A stretch of 38,444 nt of DNA, from NCBI RefSeq assembly GCF_001683335.1, contig NZ_CP016201.1:1826256-1864699 (forward strand), in the 5' to 3' direction. The DNA comes from Selenomonas sp. oral taxon 126 (GTDB taxonomy: Bacteria > Bacillota > Negativicutes > Selenomonadales > Selenomonadaceae). Positions within the stretch are counted from its first letter, which is position 1, and every line of letters starts with the position of its first letter. This document shows, one piece after another, positions 26,684 through 34,840 of the stretch. The position numbers were made by a program, and so were the translations under genes. Under the pieces are notes generated by a model. It worked only from the letters and a program-made list of their open reading frames with translations, made no database searches and was not told the DNA's origin.

Positions 26684-27700
26684 TTACTGAGAGATCTTGA
26701 TAAAATCTTCGAGTTTGCGCAGTGCCGAGCCGTCCGCAATCGTTCGGCGTGCCGCTGCAATGCCGTCTGCAATCGAGTCTGCCGCGCCGCCGATGTAGAT
26801 GGCAGCGCCTGCGTTCATGAGGCAGACATCTGCGCGCGCGTCCGTGATCTCGCCCGCGAGGATGCCGCGCGTGACGGCGGCGTTCTCCTCGGGCTTCCCG
26901 CCGCGAATCAATTCTTTGGATGCAGGCGTGATGCCGAAGTCCTCGGGGCGGATCTTATAGCTGCGCTCCCAGCCGTCCGATATTTCGTGTACGAGGGTTG
27001 GCGCGCCGATGGAGATCTCGTCCATGCCGTCCGTGCCGTGGACGATGAGGGCGCGCTTCACCCCAAGCCCCGGCAGTACCCTTGCGAGCGGGCGCATGAG
27101 ATGTTCGCCGTAGACGCCGAGCAGCATGTAGGAGGGGCGCGATGGATTTGTGAGCGGCCCGAGGATGTTGAACACGGTGCGGATGCCGAGCTCGCGGCGG
27201 ATTGCGCCGACGTGTTTCATTGACTGGTGGTAGCGCTGGGCAAAGAGGAATGCCATGCCGACAGCAGCCAGCTCTTCGCGCACCTTTGCGGGCGGCTGAT
27301 TGATGTTCACGCCGAGCGCCTCAAGGCAGTCCGCCGTGCCGCTCCACGAGGACGCCGCGCGGTTGCCGTGCTTGCAGACCTTCAGACCTGCCGCAGCCGC
27401 GAGAAAGGACGCCGTCGTCGAGACGTTGATGCTGCCCGAGTGATCGCCGCCCGTGCCGACGATGTCGATGACGTCCATATCGTGTTCGACGCACTCTGCG
27501 TGCTCGCGCATCGCTGCTGCAGAGCCGGAGATCTCCGCGATTGTCTCCATGCCGCTGCTCTTCGTCGAGAGCGCGGCGAGGTAGGCGGCGTTCTCGACCG
27601 CCGAGGTCTCGCCCGACATGATTTCGTTCATGACGGCATATGCTTCGTAGTAGCCAAGATCCTCCTTGTTCACGACCTTCTTGATCGCTTCTTTAATCAT
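26684..27700 (-). CDS. trpD: Anthranilate phosphoribosyltransferase
   Basis: Transfers phosphoribose from PRPP to anthranilate in tryptophan synthesis. The 338-residue protein has the expected motifs: [35 protein letters not shown], and [11 protein letters not shown] with the metal-binding DE pair. One oddity is the segment [15 protein letters not shown]: the residue that is normally lysine or arginine in SSKSG is tryptophan (codon at 27344-27346). AGGGGGGA precedes the ATG. No other trp gene adjoins it; it stands between a chemoreceptor and the methionine genes and has its own promoter and terminator. Confidence 0.93.
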   Translation of the reverse strand: MIKEAIKKVVNKEDLGYYEAYAVMNEIMSGETSAVENAAYLAALSTKSSGMETIAEISGSAAAMREHAECVEHDMDVIDIVGTGGDHSGSINVSTTASFLAAAAGLKVCKHGNRAASSWSGTADCLEALGVNINQPPAKVREELAAVGMAFLFAQRYHQSMKHVGAIRRELGIRTVFNILGPLTNPSRPSYMLLGVYGEHLMRPLARVLPGLGVKRALIVHGTDGMDEISIGAPTLVHEISDGWERSYKIRPEDFGITPASKELIRGGKPEENAAVTRGILAGEITDARADVCLMNAGAAIYIGGAADSIADGIAAARRTIADGSALRKLEDFIKISQ

Positions 27701-27732
27701 TCCATATCCCCCCTAGAAAATATTCGGGTCGT

Positions 27733-27791
27733 ATTATAGCATATCTCGCGCCAAAAGTATATTTGTGAGGATGGTAGGAATATGCTATACT
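27733..27791. promoter_or_regulatory. Divergent promoters of trpD and the MetH-activation gene
   Basis: Leftward: TGCTATAAT, an extended -10 (27741-27733), without a clear -35. Rightward: TTGTGA (27763-27768), 17 bp, TATACT (27786-27791), also preceded by TGC. No T-box or riboswitch is visible in this short region. Confidence 0.65.
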
Positions 27792-27837
27792 CTTGTCCTG
27801 TGTATTATATATGTACTACGAAAAAATAGGAGCAGCT

Positions 27838-28518
27838 ATGTTTGAACCGCGTTTTACAACGCTGAATATGAATGAAATCCTAAAGTATCTCGGCTTTCGT
27901 GGGCAGGAGCTGACGGAGGAGATTGCTGCGCAGATTCGCCGCTGTACGGATGAGGTGTTGGCGGCCGCGACGCCGCGCCTCACATATCGACATGCGCCGC
28001 TTGAGGACGGCGCGGTGCTTGGCGTGACCTTTGCGGGAAATGACATCCCTGCGATGCTCGAGCCGTGCGAGGAGGTCGTCCTCTTCGGCGCGACGCTCGG
28101 TCCCGGTGTCGAGCGCCTGATGATGCGCTGCGAGGTCATGAATGCGGCGGACTCCGTCATCATGGACGCGTGCGCGAGCACGGCGATCGAGAATATCTGC
28201 AACAACTTCGAGAGCGATATGCGCCGCGCGGTCGAGGCCGAGGGGCGCTATCTGACGGATCGCTTCAGCCCCGGCTACGGTGATCTGCCGATCACCGAGC
28301 AGCCGAAATTCTTCGCTCTGCTCGATATGACGCGCCGCATCGGTGTCTCGCTGACGCCGACGACGATCATGGTGCCGCGCAAGTCCGTGACCGCGATCAT
28401 GGGGATCGCGCGCACGCCGCAGCCGCACCGTCCGCCGGACTGCGAGCACTGCCTCATGTTCCGCACCTGCCCCTTCCGCAAGGCGGGGCGCAGATGCAGG
28501 GAAGGCGCAAGGACTTAG
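27838..28518 (+). CDS. Stand-alone methionine synthase activation domain protein
   Basis: A 226-residue protein equal to the C-terminal AdoMet-binding reactivation domain of cobalamin-dependent methionine synthase. The hallmark RFSPGYGDLP is at about residues 141-150, followed by the TPTTIMVPRKSVTAIMG segment. In long MetH enzymes this domain remethylates oxidised cob(II)alamin with AdoMet and a reductant. Here the downstream MetH lacks it, so this protein should act in trans, as proposed for the separate Thermotoga homologue. The cysteine cluster at the end (CEHCLMFRTCPFRKAGRRC) could bind metal. ATAGGAG precedes the ATG. Confidence 0.92.
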   Translation: MFEPRFTTLNMNEILKYLGFRGQELTEEIAAQIRRCTDEVLAAATPRLTYRHAPLEDGAVLGVTFAGNDIPAMLEPCEEVVLFGATLGPGVERLMMRCEVMNAADSVIMDACASTAIENICNNFESDMRRAVEAEGRYLTDRFSPGYGDLPITEQPKFFALLDMTRRIGVSLTPTTIMVPRKSVTAIMGIARTPQPHRPPDCEHCLMFRTCPFRKAGRRCREGART

Positions 28519-28534
28519 ATTTTCAGTTCTATAA

Positions 28535-28738
28535 TGTTACGGAATGACTCCGTGCTTGCTCCGCGCAAACGCTTAGTTACGCAAGCGGTCGCGTTCTCGT
28601 TCGCCTAAATACCTGCGGACTTCTTAAACGCGCTGCGCTTGAACGAAAGAAATCCGCAGGGGGCGAGTCGTTCTCCGCTTGCTCCACTAGGGTTTGCTTT
28701 GGAGCATCGCACGGATCTGTTTCCGATTTTCCGTAACA
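28535..28738. repeat. 204-bp long-palindrome element upstream of metH
   Basis: Bounded by TGTTACGGAA (28535-28544) and its complement (28729-28738). Nested pairs then follow in order: CCGTGC/GCACGG, GCTCC/GGAGC, GCAAAC/GTTTGC, GCAAGCGG/CCGCTTGC, TCGCC/GGCGA, and CCTGCGGA/TCCGCAGG continued by TTCTT/AAGAA. It can fold into one long interrupted hairpin. It shares no sequence with the other dispersed element. It contains no T-box, SAM or cobalamin riboswitch core that I can recognise. Confidence 0.8.
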
Positions 28739-28788
28739 GATGATAAAGAGCCAGATTTTCTTGGAATCGGAAATATAGGAGAATGGGC

Positions 28789-31197
28789 ATGAAAGACATC
28801 ATTATATTGGATGGGGGCATGGGCACGCAGCTGCAGGCGCGCGGGCTTGCCCCCGGGGAGCGGCCGGAGCTGTTCGGATTGGAGCACCCCGATGTGATCG
28901 AGGAGATTCATCAGAATTACATCGCGGCGGGCAGCCGCGTCATCTACAGCAATACCTTCGGTGCGAACGGGCATAAGCTTGTCGGCACGGGCAAGACCGT
29001 CGCCGAGGTCATCGGAGAGAATGTCCGCACGGCACGCCGCGCGGCAGAGAACTCGGGTGTCACGGGTGTGCGCGTCGCGCTCGACATCGGCCCCATTGGG
29101 GAACTCGTCGAGCCGCTTGGTACGCTCTCGTTCGAGGCGGCATATGAACTTTTCCGTGAGATGGTCGTCGCGGGCGCGGAGGCGGGCGCGGATCTCGTGA
29201 TCTTTGAGACGCTGACCGACCTCTACGAAGTCAAGGCGGCGGTGCTTGCCGCAAAGGAGCATACGAAGCTGCCGATCTGGGTGACAATGACCTTCGAGCA
29301 GAACGGGCGCACCTTTCTCGGCGCGGCTGTCCCGTCCGTCGCGGTCACGCTCGATGCGCTCGGCGTCGCCGCGCTCGGCGTCAACTGCTCGCTCGGCCCC
29401 GTGGAGCTTCTGCCAATCGTGGACGAACTCATGGAGTGGACGGATCTGCCGATTATCGTCAAGCCAAACGCAGGTCTGCCCGACCCGCGCACGGGTGCGT
29501 ATGAGATGACGGCGGAGGATTTCGGGCGCGAGATGGCGGAGTTTGCGCGGCGCGGCACCGTCATCATGGGCGGCTGCTGCGGCACGACGCCTGACTTCAT
29601 CCGCGCGCTCACGGCGGCGGTCGCAGAGGGGGCGTCGGAGCGTCCCGCACGGAAAAAACGCAAGGGTGTTGCATCACCGGGGCGCGTCGCGGAGTACGGC
29701 AAGCTCAATGTCATTGGCGAGCGCATCAATCCGACAGGCAAGAAGCGTCTGCAACAGGCACTCCTTGAGGAGGACTACGGCTATATCAAGAAACTTGCGA
29801 TATCCCAGCAGGAGGCGGGCGCGCAGGTGCTTGACATCAATGTCGGTGCGCAGGGCGTGGATGAGGAGAAGATCATCCCGTATGTCGTCAAAGCGGTGCA
29901 GAGTGTTGTTGATCTGCCGTTACAGATTGACTCGGCAAACCCGAAGGTGATCGAGGCGGCGCTGCGCGTGACGAACGGGCGCGTCATCATCAACTCGGTC
30001 AGCGGGGAGAAGGAGCGCATGAACGCCATCTTCCCGCTCGCAAAGCACTATGGTGCGGCGGTGCTCGGACTTGCGATGGACGAGAAGGGGCTGCCCGCGA
30101 CGGCGGCGGAGCGCGTCGCGATTGCCGAGCGCATTGTCGCGGAGGCGGAGCGATACGGAATCGACCGCGAGGATATCATCATCGATTGTCTGACGCTCAC
30201 GGTCTCGGCGCAGCAGGAACAGGCGATGGAGACCCTGCGCGCCGTGCGTGAGGTGCATGAGCGTCTGGGGCTGCACTGCGCGCTTGGCGTCAGCAATATT
30301 TCGTTCGGACTGCCTGCGCGCGTGCATATGACGGAGAACTTCCTCATACAGGCGATGCATGTCGGCCTTGATTTCCCGATCGTCAACCCGAATACAAAGG
30401 AAGTCATGGATGCCGTCGTCTCCTTCCGCGCCGTTTCGGGCGAGGATGTGGACTGCTCCGCCTACATTGAGCGTTTTGCGCCCGAGCAGGCGGAGATCCG
30501 CCGCCGCAAGGAACTCGGCATTACGGGGGATGAGGCGGCAGGGGCGGTACAGACTGCCGCTGCGGAGAGTGCAGACGCGGTCGATCCGCTGATGGATGCC
30601 ATCATGCGCGGCCTCTCCGACGATGCAGAGCGCATTACGCGCAAACTCCTCACGGAGATGGCGCCGATGGAGATCATCCAGGAGAAGGTCATCCCCGCGC
30701 TCGACATCGTGGGTGACCGCTATGAAAAGGAAATCATCTTCCTCCCGCAGCTCATCAATGCGGCGAATGCGGCGACCGCAGGACTCGAGCTCATCAAAAT
30801 GCGCCTCGCCGAGGAGGGGCAGGGTGTCTCAAAGGGGAAGATCATCCTCGCGACCGTCGAGGGTGACATCCACGACATCGGCAAGAACATCGTCAAGGTC
30901 GTCCTCGAGAACTACGGCTATCAGATCATCGACCTCGGGCGTGATGTGCCCGTGAAGCGCGTGGTGGAGGTCGCCATCGAAAAGCGGGTCGGACTCATCG
31001 GCCTCTCGGCGCTCATGACGACGACCGTCACAGCGATGAAGCGTACGATCGACGCCCTGCACGAGGCGGGGCATCCCTGTGAGACCGTGGTCGGCGGTGC
31101 CGTCCTCACGGAGGACTATGCAAAGGAGATCGGCGCGGATCACTATGCGGGCGATGCGCGCAGCATTGTCGAGATCGCGCGCCGCGTGCTGGGATAG
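28789..31197 (+). CDS. metH: Cobalamin-dependent methionine synthase lacking the activation domain
   Basis: Transfers a methyl group from methyl-THF through cobalamin to homocysteine. The 802-residue protein has the homocysteine domain (about 1-285; zinc cysteines in GVNCSLGP and GGCCGTTP), the pterin domain (about 300-560; NVIGERINPTGKK), the B12 cap (about 590-670), and the cobalamin domain with GDIHDIGKN (base-ligand H695). The sequence ends right after the cobalamin domain, whereas full MetH is about 1,200 residues. The missing reactivation domain is encoded just upstream. The start at 28789 was chosen because AGGAG at 28777-28781 is too close to ATG 28783. Confidence 0.96.
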   Translation: MKDIIILDGGMGTQLQARGLAPGERPELFGLEHPDVIEEIHQNYIAAGSRVIYSNTFGANGHKLVGTGKTVAEVIGENVRTARRAAENSGVTGVRVALDIGPIGELVEPLGTLSFEAAYELFREMVVAGAEAGADLVIFETLTDLYEVKAAVLAAKEHTKLPIWVTMTFEQNGRTFLGAAVPSVAVTLDALGVAALGVNCSLGPVELLPIVDELMEWTDLPIIVKPNAGLPDPRTGAYEMTAEDFGREMAEFARRGTVIMGGCCGTTPDFIRALTAAVAEGASERPARKKRKGVASPGRVAEYGKLNVIGERINPTGKKRLQQALLEEDYGYIKKLAISQQEAGAQVLDINVGAQGVDEEKIIPYVVKAVQSVVDLPLQIDSANPKVIEAALRVTNGRVIINSVSGEKERMNAIFPLAKHYGAAVLGLAMDEKGLPATAAERVAIAERIVAEAERYGIDREDIIIDCLTLTVSAQQEQAMETLRAVREVHERLGLHCALGVSNISFGLPARVHMTENFLIQAMHVGLDFPIVNPNTKEVMDAVVSFRAVSGEDVDCSAYIERFAPEQAEIRRRKELGITGDEAAGAVQTAAAESADAVDPLMDAIMRGLSDDAERITRKLLTEMAPMEIIQEKVIPALDIVGDRYEKEIIFLPQLINAANAATAGLELIKMRLAEEGQGVSKGKIILATVEGDIHDIGKNIVKVVLENYGYQIIDLGRDVPVKRVVEVAIEKRVGLIGLSALMTTTVTAMKRTIDALHEAGHPCETVVGGAVLTEDYAKEIGADHYAGDARSIVEIARRVLG

Positions 31198-31222
31198 CAG
31201 AGAGCGGCAAGGGGGCATATAG

Positions 31223-32992
31223 ATGGATATACGGGAACACATACGAAAAGAGCCGCTCGTCTTTGACGGCGGCATGGGTACATACTACACCCAGAAGACG
31301 CATACGCGCGGCAAGGGCGTGGAGCTTGCAAACATCGAGACACCCCTTGTCATCGAGGAGATTCACGCAGAGTATCTGCGCGCAGGGGCGCAGGCAATCA
31401 AGACAAATACATTTGCGGCGAACCGCATTGTCTATCGGGGTGAGGAGGAGCTTGTCGAGCGCATTATCCGCGCGGGTTGGAAACTCGCCGCGCGTGCGGC
31501 AGAGCCTTTCGGGGCATATGTATTTGCCGACATCGGCCCCGTCACGGGGCTGCCGCCCGCCGACATCCTTGAGGAATACCGCTTTCTCGCCAATACATTC
31601 CTCGCGGCGGGGGCGCGTCACTTCCTCTTTGAGACGAATTCCTCGGCCGAGGGCTTGGTCGAGACGGCGGCGCATATCAAGCAGGTCGCGCCTGACGCAT
31701 TCATCCTGACCTCGTTTTCGGCATTTTCCGGCGGCTATACGCGCGACGGCTTCTTCGTCGAGGAGCTGATCCGCACGGTTGCGGAGAGCGGCTACATCGA
31801 CGCCGTTGGCTTTAACTGTGTGAGCGGCGTCCAGTCGATGAAGGAACTGGTTCAACTTCTCGGGAAATGCCCCCTGCCGCTCTCCCTCATGCCGAATGCA
31901 GGGCATCCGATTGTCATCGACGGACGCACCTTCTATGGGAACGCACCCGACTACTTCGGCGAGGGGCTTGCCGCCATCGTACGCGACGGCGTATCCATCG
32001 TCGGAGGCTGCTGCGGCACAACGCCGGCGCATATCCGTGCGCTGTGCACGGCACTTGCGGACAGTGGATCTGTGTCGGAGGAGGTGGGGGCACAGGCGGA
32101 GCGCAGCACACTTGCACCGTCCCGCTCGCCATTTTTCGAGGCGCTGCAATCGGGGGAGATCCCCATCGCCGTTGAACCCGACCCACCCGAGACGGGGAAT
32201 GCAGATAAGTTTATGGCGGGCGCACGGGAACTGCAGGAGGCGGGCGTTACCGTCATCACGATTGCGGACAACCCCATTGCGCGCGCGCGCATGGATGCGG
32301 CGATGCTCGCGGGGCGTGTGCAGCGCAGCCTCGGACTCGAGCCGATCCCGCATATGACCTGCCGTGACCGCAACCTCAACGCAATCAAGTCCATCCTCCT
32401 CGGACTCAGCGCCGAGGGCGTGCACAACATCATCGCGATTACGGGCGACCCCATCCCGACGGCGGAGCGCGACGAGGTGAAGAGTGTTTATCAGTTCAAC
32501 TCACGCAAACTCTCCGCGTTCATCACGAGCCTCGGCGAGCGCGGCGACGTGGTGCCGTTTCACGTATTTGGCGCACTCAATGTGAACTCCCTACACTTCC
32601 CATCGCAGCTCGGGCTTGCGAAAAAGAAGATGGAGGCGGGCATGACGGGCTTCTTTACCCAGCCTGTCCTGAGCACACGGGCAAAGGAGAACCTGCGGAC
32701 GGCGCGCGACACCCTGCCGGGGGCTCTCATCCTCGGCGGTATCATGCCCGTCGTCAGCGAGCGTAACGCGCGATTCATGGAGAGCGAGATTTCCGGCATC
32801 CATGTCGAGGAGCGCATCATCAACGCCTATCATGGTCTCGATCGGGAGGCAGCTGAGGCGCTTGCCGTCAAACTCTCACTCGAGATTGCAAAGGACATCG
32901 AGCCGTACATCGACGGATACTATATCATCACGCCGTTTGCGCGCACGGCACTCGTCGCGCGCATTGTAAAGGGGCTCAAAGGAACAATATAA
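31223..32992 (+). CDS. Bifunctional homocysteine S-methyltransferase/methylenetetrahydrofolate reductase
   Basis: A 589-residue fusion like YitJ of Bacillus. The N-terminal half (about 1-285) is a homocysteine methyltransferase domain with zinc cysteines in GFNCVSG and GGCCGTTPAH. The C-terminal half (about 310-589) is a MTHFR TIM barrel (AVEPDPPETG near the start, MTCRDRNLNA, AITGDPIP). The MTHFR part makes methyl-THF for the upstream MetH, so the three genes form a methyl-transfer unit. The gene starts 25 nt after metH with AAGGGGGC upstream. The N-terminal domain overlaps in function with MetH; its methyl donor here is uncertain. Confidence 0.94.
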   Translation: MDIREHIRKEPLVFDGGMGTYYTQKTHTRGKGVELANIETPLVIEEIHAEYLRAGAQAIKTNTFAANRIVYRGEEELVERIIRAGWKLAARAAEPFGAYVFADIGPVTGLPPADILEEYRFLANTFLAAGARHFLFETNSSAEGLVETAAHIKQVAPDAFILTSFSAFSGGYTRDGFFVEELIRTVAESGYIDAVGFNCVSGVQSMKELVQLLGKCPLPLSLMPNAGHPIVIDGRTFYGNAPDYFGEGLAAIVRDGVSIVGGCCGTTPAHIRALCTALADSGSVSEEVGAQAERSTLAPSRSPFFEALQSGEIPIAVEPDPPETGNADKFMAGARELQEAGVTVITIADNPIARARMDAAMLAGRVQRSLGLEPIPHMTCRDRNLNAIKSILLGLSAEGVHNIIAITGDPIPTAERDEVKSVYQFNSRKLSAFITSLGERGDVVPFHVFGALNVNSLHFPSQLGLAKKKMEAGMTGFFTQPVLSTRAKENLRTARDTLPGALILGGIMPVVSERNARFMESEISGIHVEERIINAYHGLDREAAEALAVKLSLEIAKDIEPYIDGYYIITPFARTALVARIVKGLKGTI

Positions 32993-32994
32993 AA

Positions 32995-33033
32995 ACAGCC
33001 GACGTTGACTCTGTTACGGTCAACGTCGGCTGT
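32995..33033 (-). terminator. Terminator between convergent genes
   Basis: A perfect 15-bp stem ACAGCCGACGTTGAC with its complement and a 9-nt loop. The T run (TTTTTAT) is on the reverse strand, so it mainly serves the leftward hypothetical gene, but it can also end the methionine operon. Confidence 0.85.
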
Positions 33034-33034
33034 C

Positions 33035-33595
33035 TTAGTGTACGATGCTTCCTATTGTCATCGGCAGCGTATGCGCAGCCTTTGCCATCGCCCTCAGGTC
33101 GGCGGCGGATTTCTCTGCCCAGATTGCCGTGACCTTCTTTTGAAAGGAGAGCGCGGAGAGGGGAGATTTTTTCTGTGTGCGCACATTTTCGCGGATGATC
33201 TCGGCGAATTCTTCGGGCACGGATGCCGTTCTCTGTGCGAGCAGAATTTTCAGATTTGTGTCGATCAGATAGAGGTGGATGGTCGGGTCACGCAGGCTCT
33301 CCTCGTCGGGCAGCAGCTCTTCTTTTACGAGCGATAGGGAGAGCGGCGCGTCGCCCCAGCCATCCTTGAAGATGCCGTCGATGCGATAGAGGAGGAAGAG
33401 AACGCCGTCCACCTCCGTTACGGCAAGCTCGATCTCACCCGTGCGGAACGCCTCGACAGCGATGGCATCCGTGCGCGAGAGCTGGAGCAGGAACATCATG
33501 CCGTTTTTGTCGACCTGAAACATACCGCCGTCCGTTTGTGCGAGGATCGGCAGGGGGAATGGCTCACCGACGGCGAAATTAACTGATGTGCTCAT
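33035..33595 (-). CDS. Hypothetical protein next to dipeptide epimerase
   Basis: I do not recognise this 186-residue protein. It appears soluble, without signal peptide or membrane helix. It begins MSTSVNFAVGEPFPLPI and contains a beta-rich first half (FRTGEIELAVTEVDGVLFLL) and a helical C-terminal half rich in lysine and alanine. Translation starts at 33595, where AGGAGG stands 5 nt upstream; the frame is open further but overlaps the epimerase. It lies 10 nt after the epimerase gene, in the same operon, so a linked role is possible but unsupported by any motif. Confidence 0.75.
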   Translation of the reverse strand: MSTSVNFAVGEPFPLPILAQTDGGMFQVDKNGMMFLLQLSRTDAIAVEAFRTGEIELAVTEVDGVLFLLYRIDGIFKDGWGDAPLSLSLVKEELLPDEESLRDPTIHLYLIDTNLKILLAQRTASVPEEFAEIIRENVRTQKKSPLSALSFQKKVTAIWAEKSAADLRAMAKAAHTLPMTIGSIVH

Positions 33596-33605
33596 GCACG
33601 CCTCC

Positions 33606-34694
33606 TCACAGCATCCTGAGTCCCTGTACACCGCGAATACCAAGTCCCGGCGCAGTGGATGCAGTAATGTTTTTCTCGTCAAATACGGCGCCGCCCTCAA
33701 TCGGATCCTCGCTGCAAAGGACGGGACCGTCGAGGTCGATGCGTGTCACAATCTTTTTTGCGCAGGCAAGTGCCACAGCGGCGTTGACGGAGATCTTTGC
33801 CTCGAGCATACAGCCGAGCATACACTCCATGCCGTAGATTTCCGCCGCCGCGATGATTTTCTGTGCGGGATAGAGCCCGCCGCATTTCATGAGTTTGATG
33901 TTCACCATGTCGGCGGCGTGCAGCTGCATGATGCGCAGGGCATCGGCAGGGGAAAATACAGCCTCGTCCGCAAGCACGGGGATATCGCTCTCACGCGTGA
34001 CGTAGGCAAGGCCGTCAATGTCCGCTGCGGCGACAGGCTGCTCGACGAGCTCGATGTCAAGTCCCTTTTCTGCCATCTGTGCGAGAATCCGTACGGCCTC
34101 GCGCGGCTTCCACGCCTGATTTGCGTCGATGCGGATGCGTACATCTTTGCCGACTGCCTCACGCACGGCAGACAGGCGCGCCACATCGAGCGAAGGATCG
34201 ACGCCAACCTTGATTTTGAGCGTGTCGTAGCCGCGGGCAATCGCATCCCGTGCATCGCGTGCCATCTCGTCGGGGGCATTTACGCTGATTGTAATATCCG
34301 TGACGATGCCGTCCTTTGCGCCGCCGAGGAGCTTGTGCACGGGGATGTTCCACAGCTGTCCGTAGAGATCGTAGAGTGCCATGTCGACGGCGGCCTTTGC
34401 CGAGGAGTTGTGGATGAGCGCGCTTTGTACGGACTGGATCAGATCCTCGAACTCGTTTACATCGCGGCCAATGAGCAGGGGAGCAAGATGCGTACGGATT
34501 GCGTCAATGATGCCGCCCGTCGTATCGCCCGTGACAACGCCCGTTGGTGGTGCTTCGCCATAGCCCGTTGCCCCCGTATCTGTGCGGATGAGTACGATGA
34601 CGTCCTCTACGCTGTCCACGCGTCTGCGCGCCGTCTTGAACGGAACACGCAGGGGGACGGAGAGCATTCCAAGCTCGACCTTTGTGATTTTCAT
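33606..34694 (-). CDS. Dipeptide epimerase (L-Ala-D/L-Glu epimerase-like, enolase superfamily)
   Basis: A 362-residue member of the muconate-lactonizing/AEE group. Catalytic lysines K160 and K162 (LKIKVG), metal ligands D190 (RIDANQAW), E218 (ELVEQP) and D243 (LADEAVF), and K267 (NIKLMK) match the Bacillus AEE pattern. The C-terminal DLD of TRIDLDGP corresponds to the DxD that binds the substrate amino group. The enzyme epimerises the glutamate of L-Ala-D-Glu from murein peptides, though other dipeptides are possible. AAGGAGG precedes the start. It is divergent from a DUF819 membrane gene. Confidence 0.9.
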   Translation of the reverse strand: MKITKVELGMLSVPLRVPFKTARRRVDSVEDVIVLIRTDTGATGYGEAPPTGVVTGDTTGGIIDAIRTHLAPLLIGRDVNEFEDLIQSVQSALIHNSSAKAAVDMALYDLYGQLWNIPVHKLLGGAKDGIVTDITISVNAPDEMARDARDAIARGYDTLKIKVGVDPSLDVARLSAVREAVGKDVRIRIDANQAWKPREAVRILAQMAEKGLDIELVEQPVAAADIDGLAYVTRESDIPVLADEAVFSPADALRIMQLHAADMVNIKLMKCGGLYPAQKIIAAAEIYGMECMLGCMLEAKISVNAAVALACAKKIVTRIDLDGPVLCSEDPIEGGAVFDEKNITASTAPGLGIRGVQGLRML

Positions 34695-34767
34695 GGGAAT
34701 CCTCCTTTTGTATACAGAATTCTTTCATATATGAGAGTAATTTGGGAAAGAAGTCCATTGTGTTCAT

Positions 34768-34797
34768 TTATTGCTTTATTATATAATCATTATCGTG
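34768..34797 (+). promoter_or_regulatory. Promoter of the DUF819 gene
   Basis: TTGTGT (34768-34773), 18 bp, TATAAT (34792-34797), about 45 bp before the start. No equally clear promoter was found for the leftward epimerase gene in the same spacer. Confidence 0.6.
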
Positions 34798-34840
34798 ATT
34801 CTTCAAGGAGTTATATTATATTAACAAAGGAGTGTATATC

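Noticed and set aside
28519-28788. Possible SAM riboswitch or T-box before metH
   Set aside because: None of the conserved core sequences of these RNAs is present; the region is explained by the nested palindrome.
31106-32425. 439-codon frame antisense to the methyltransferase/MTHFR fusion
   Set aside because: Shadow of a gene with both domains clearly recognisable.
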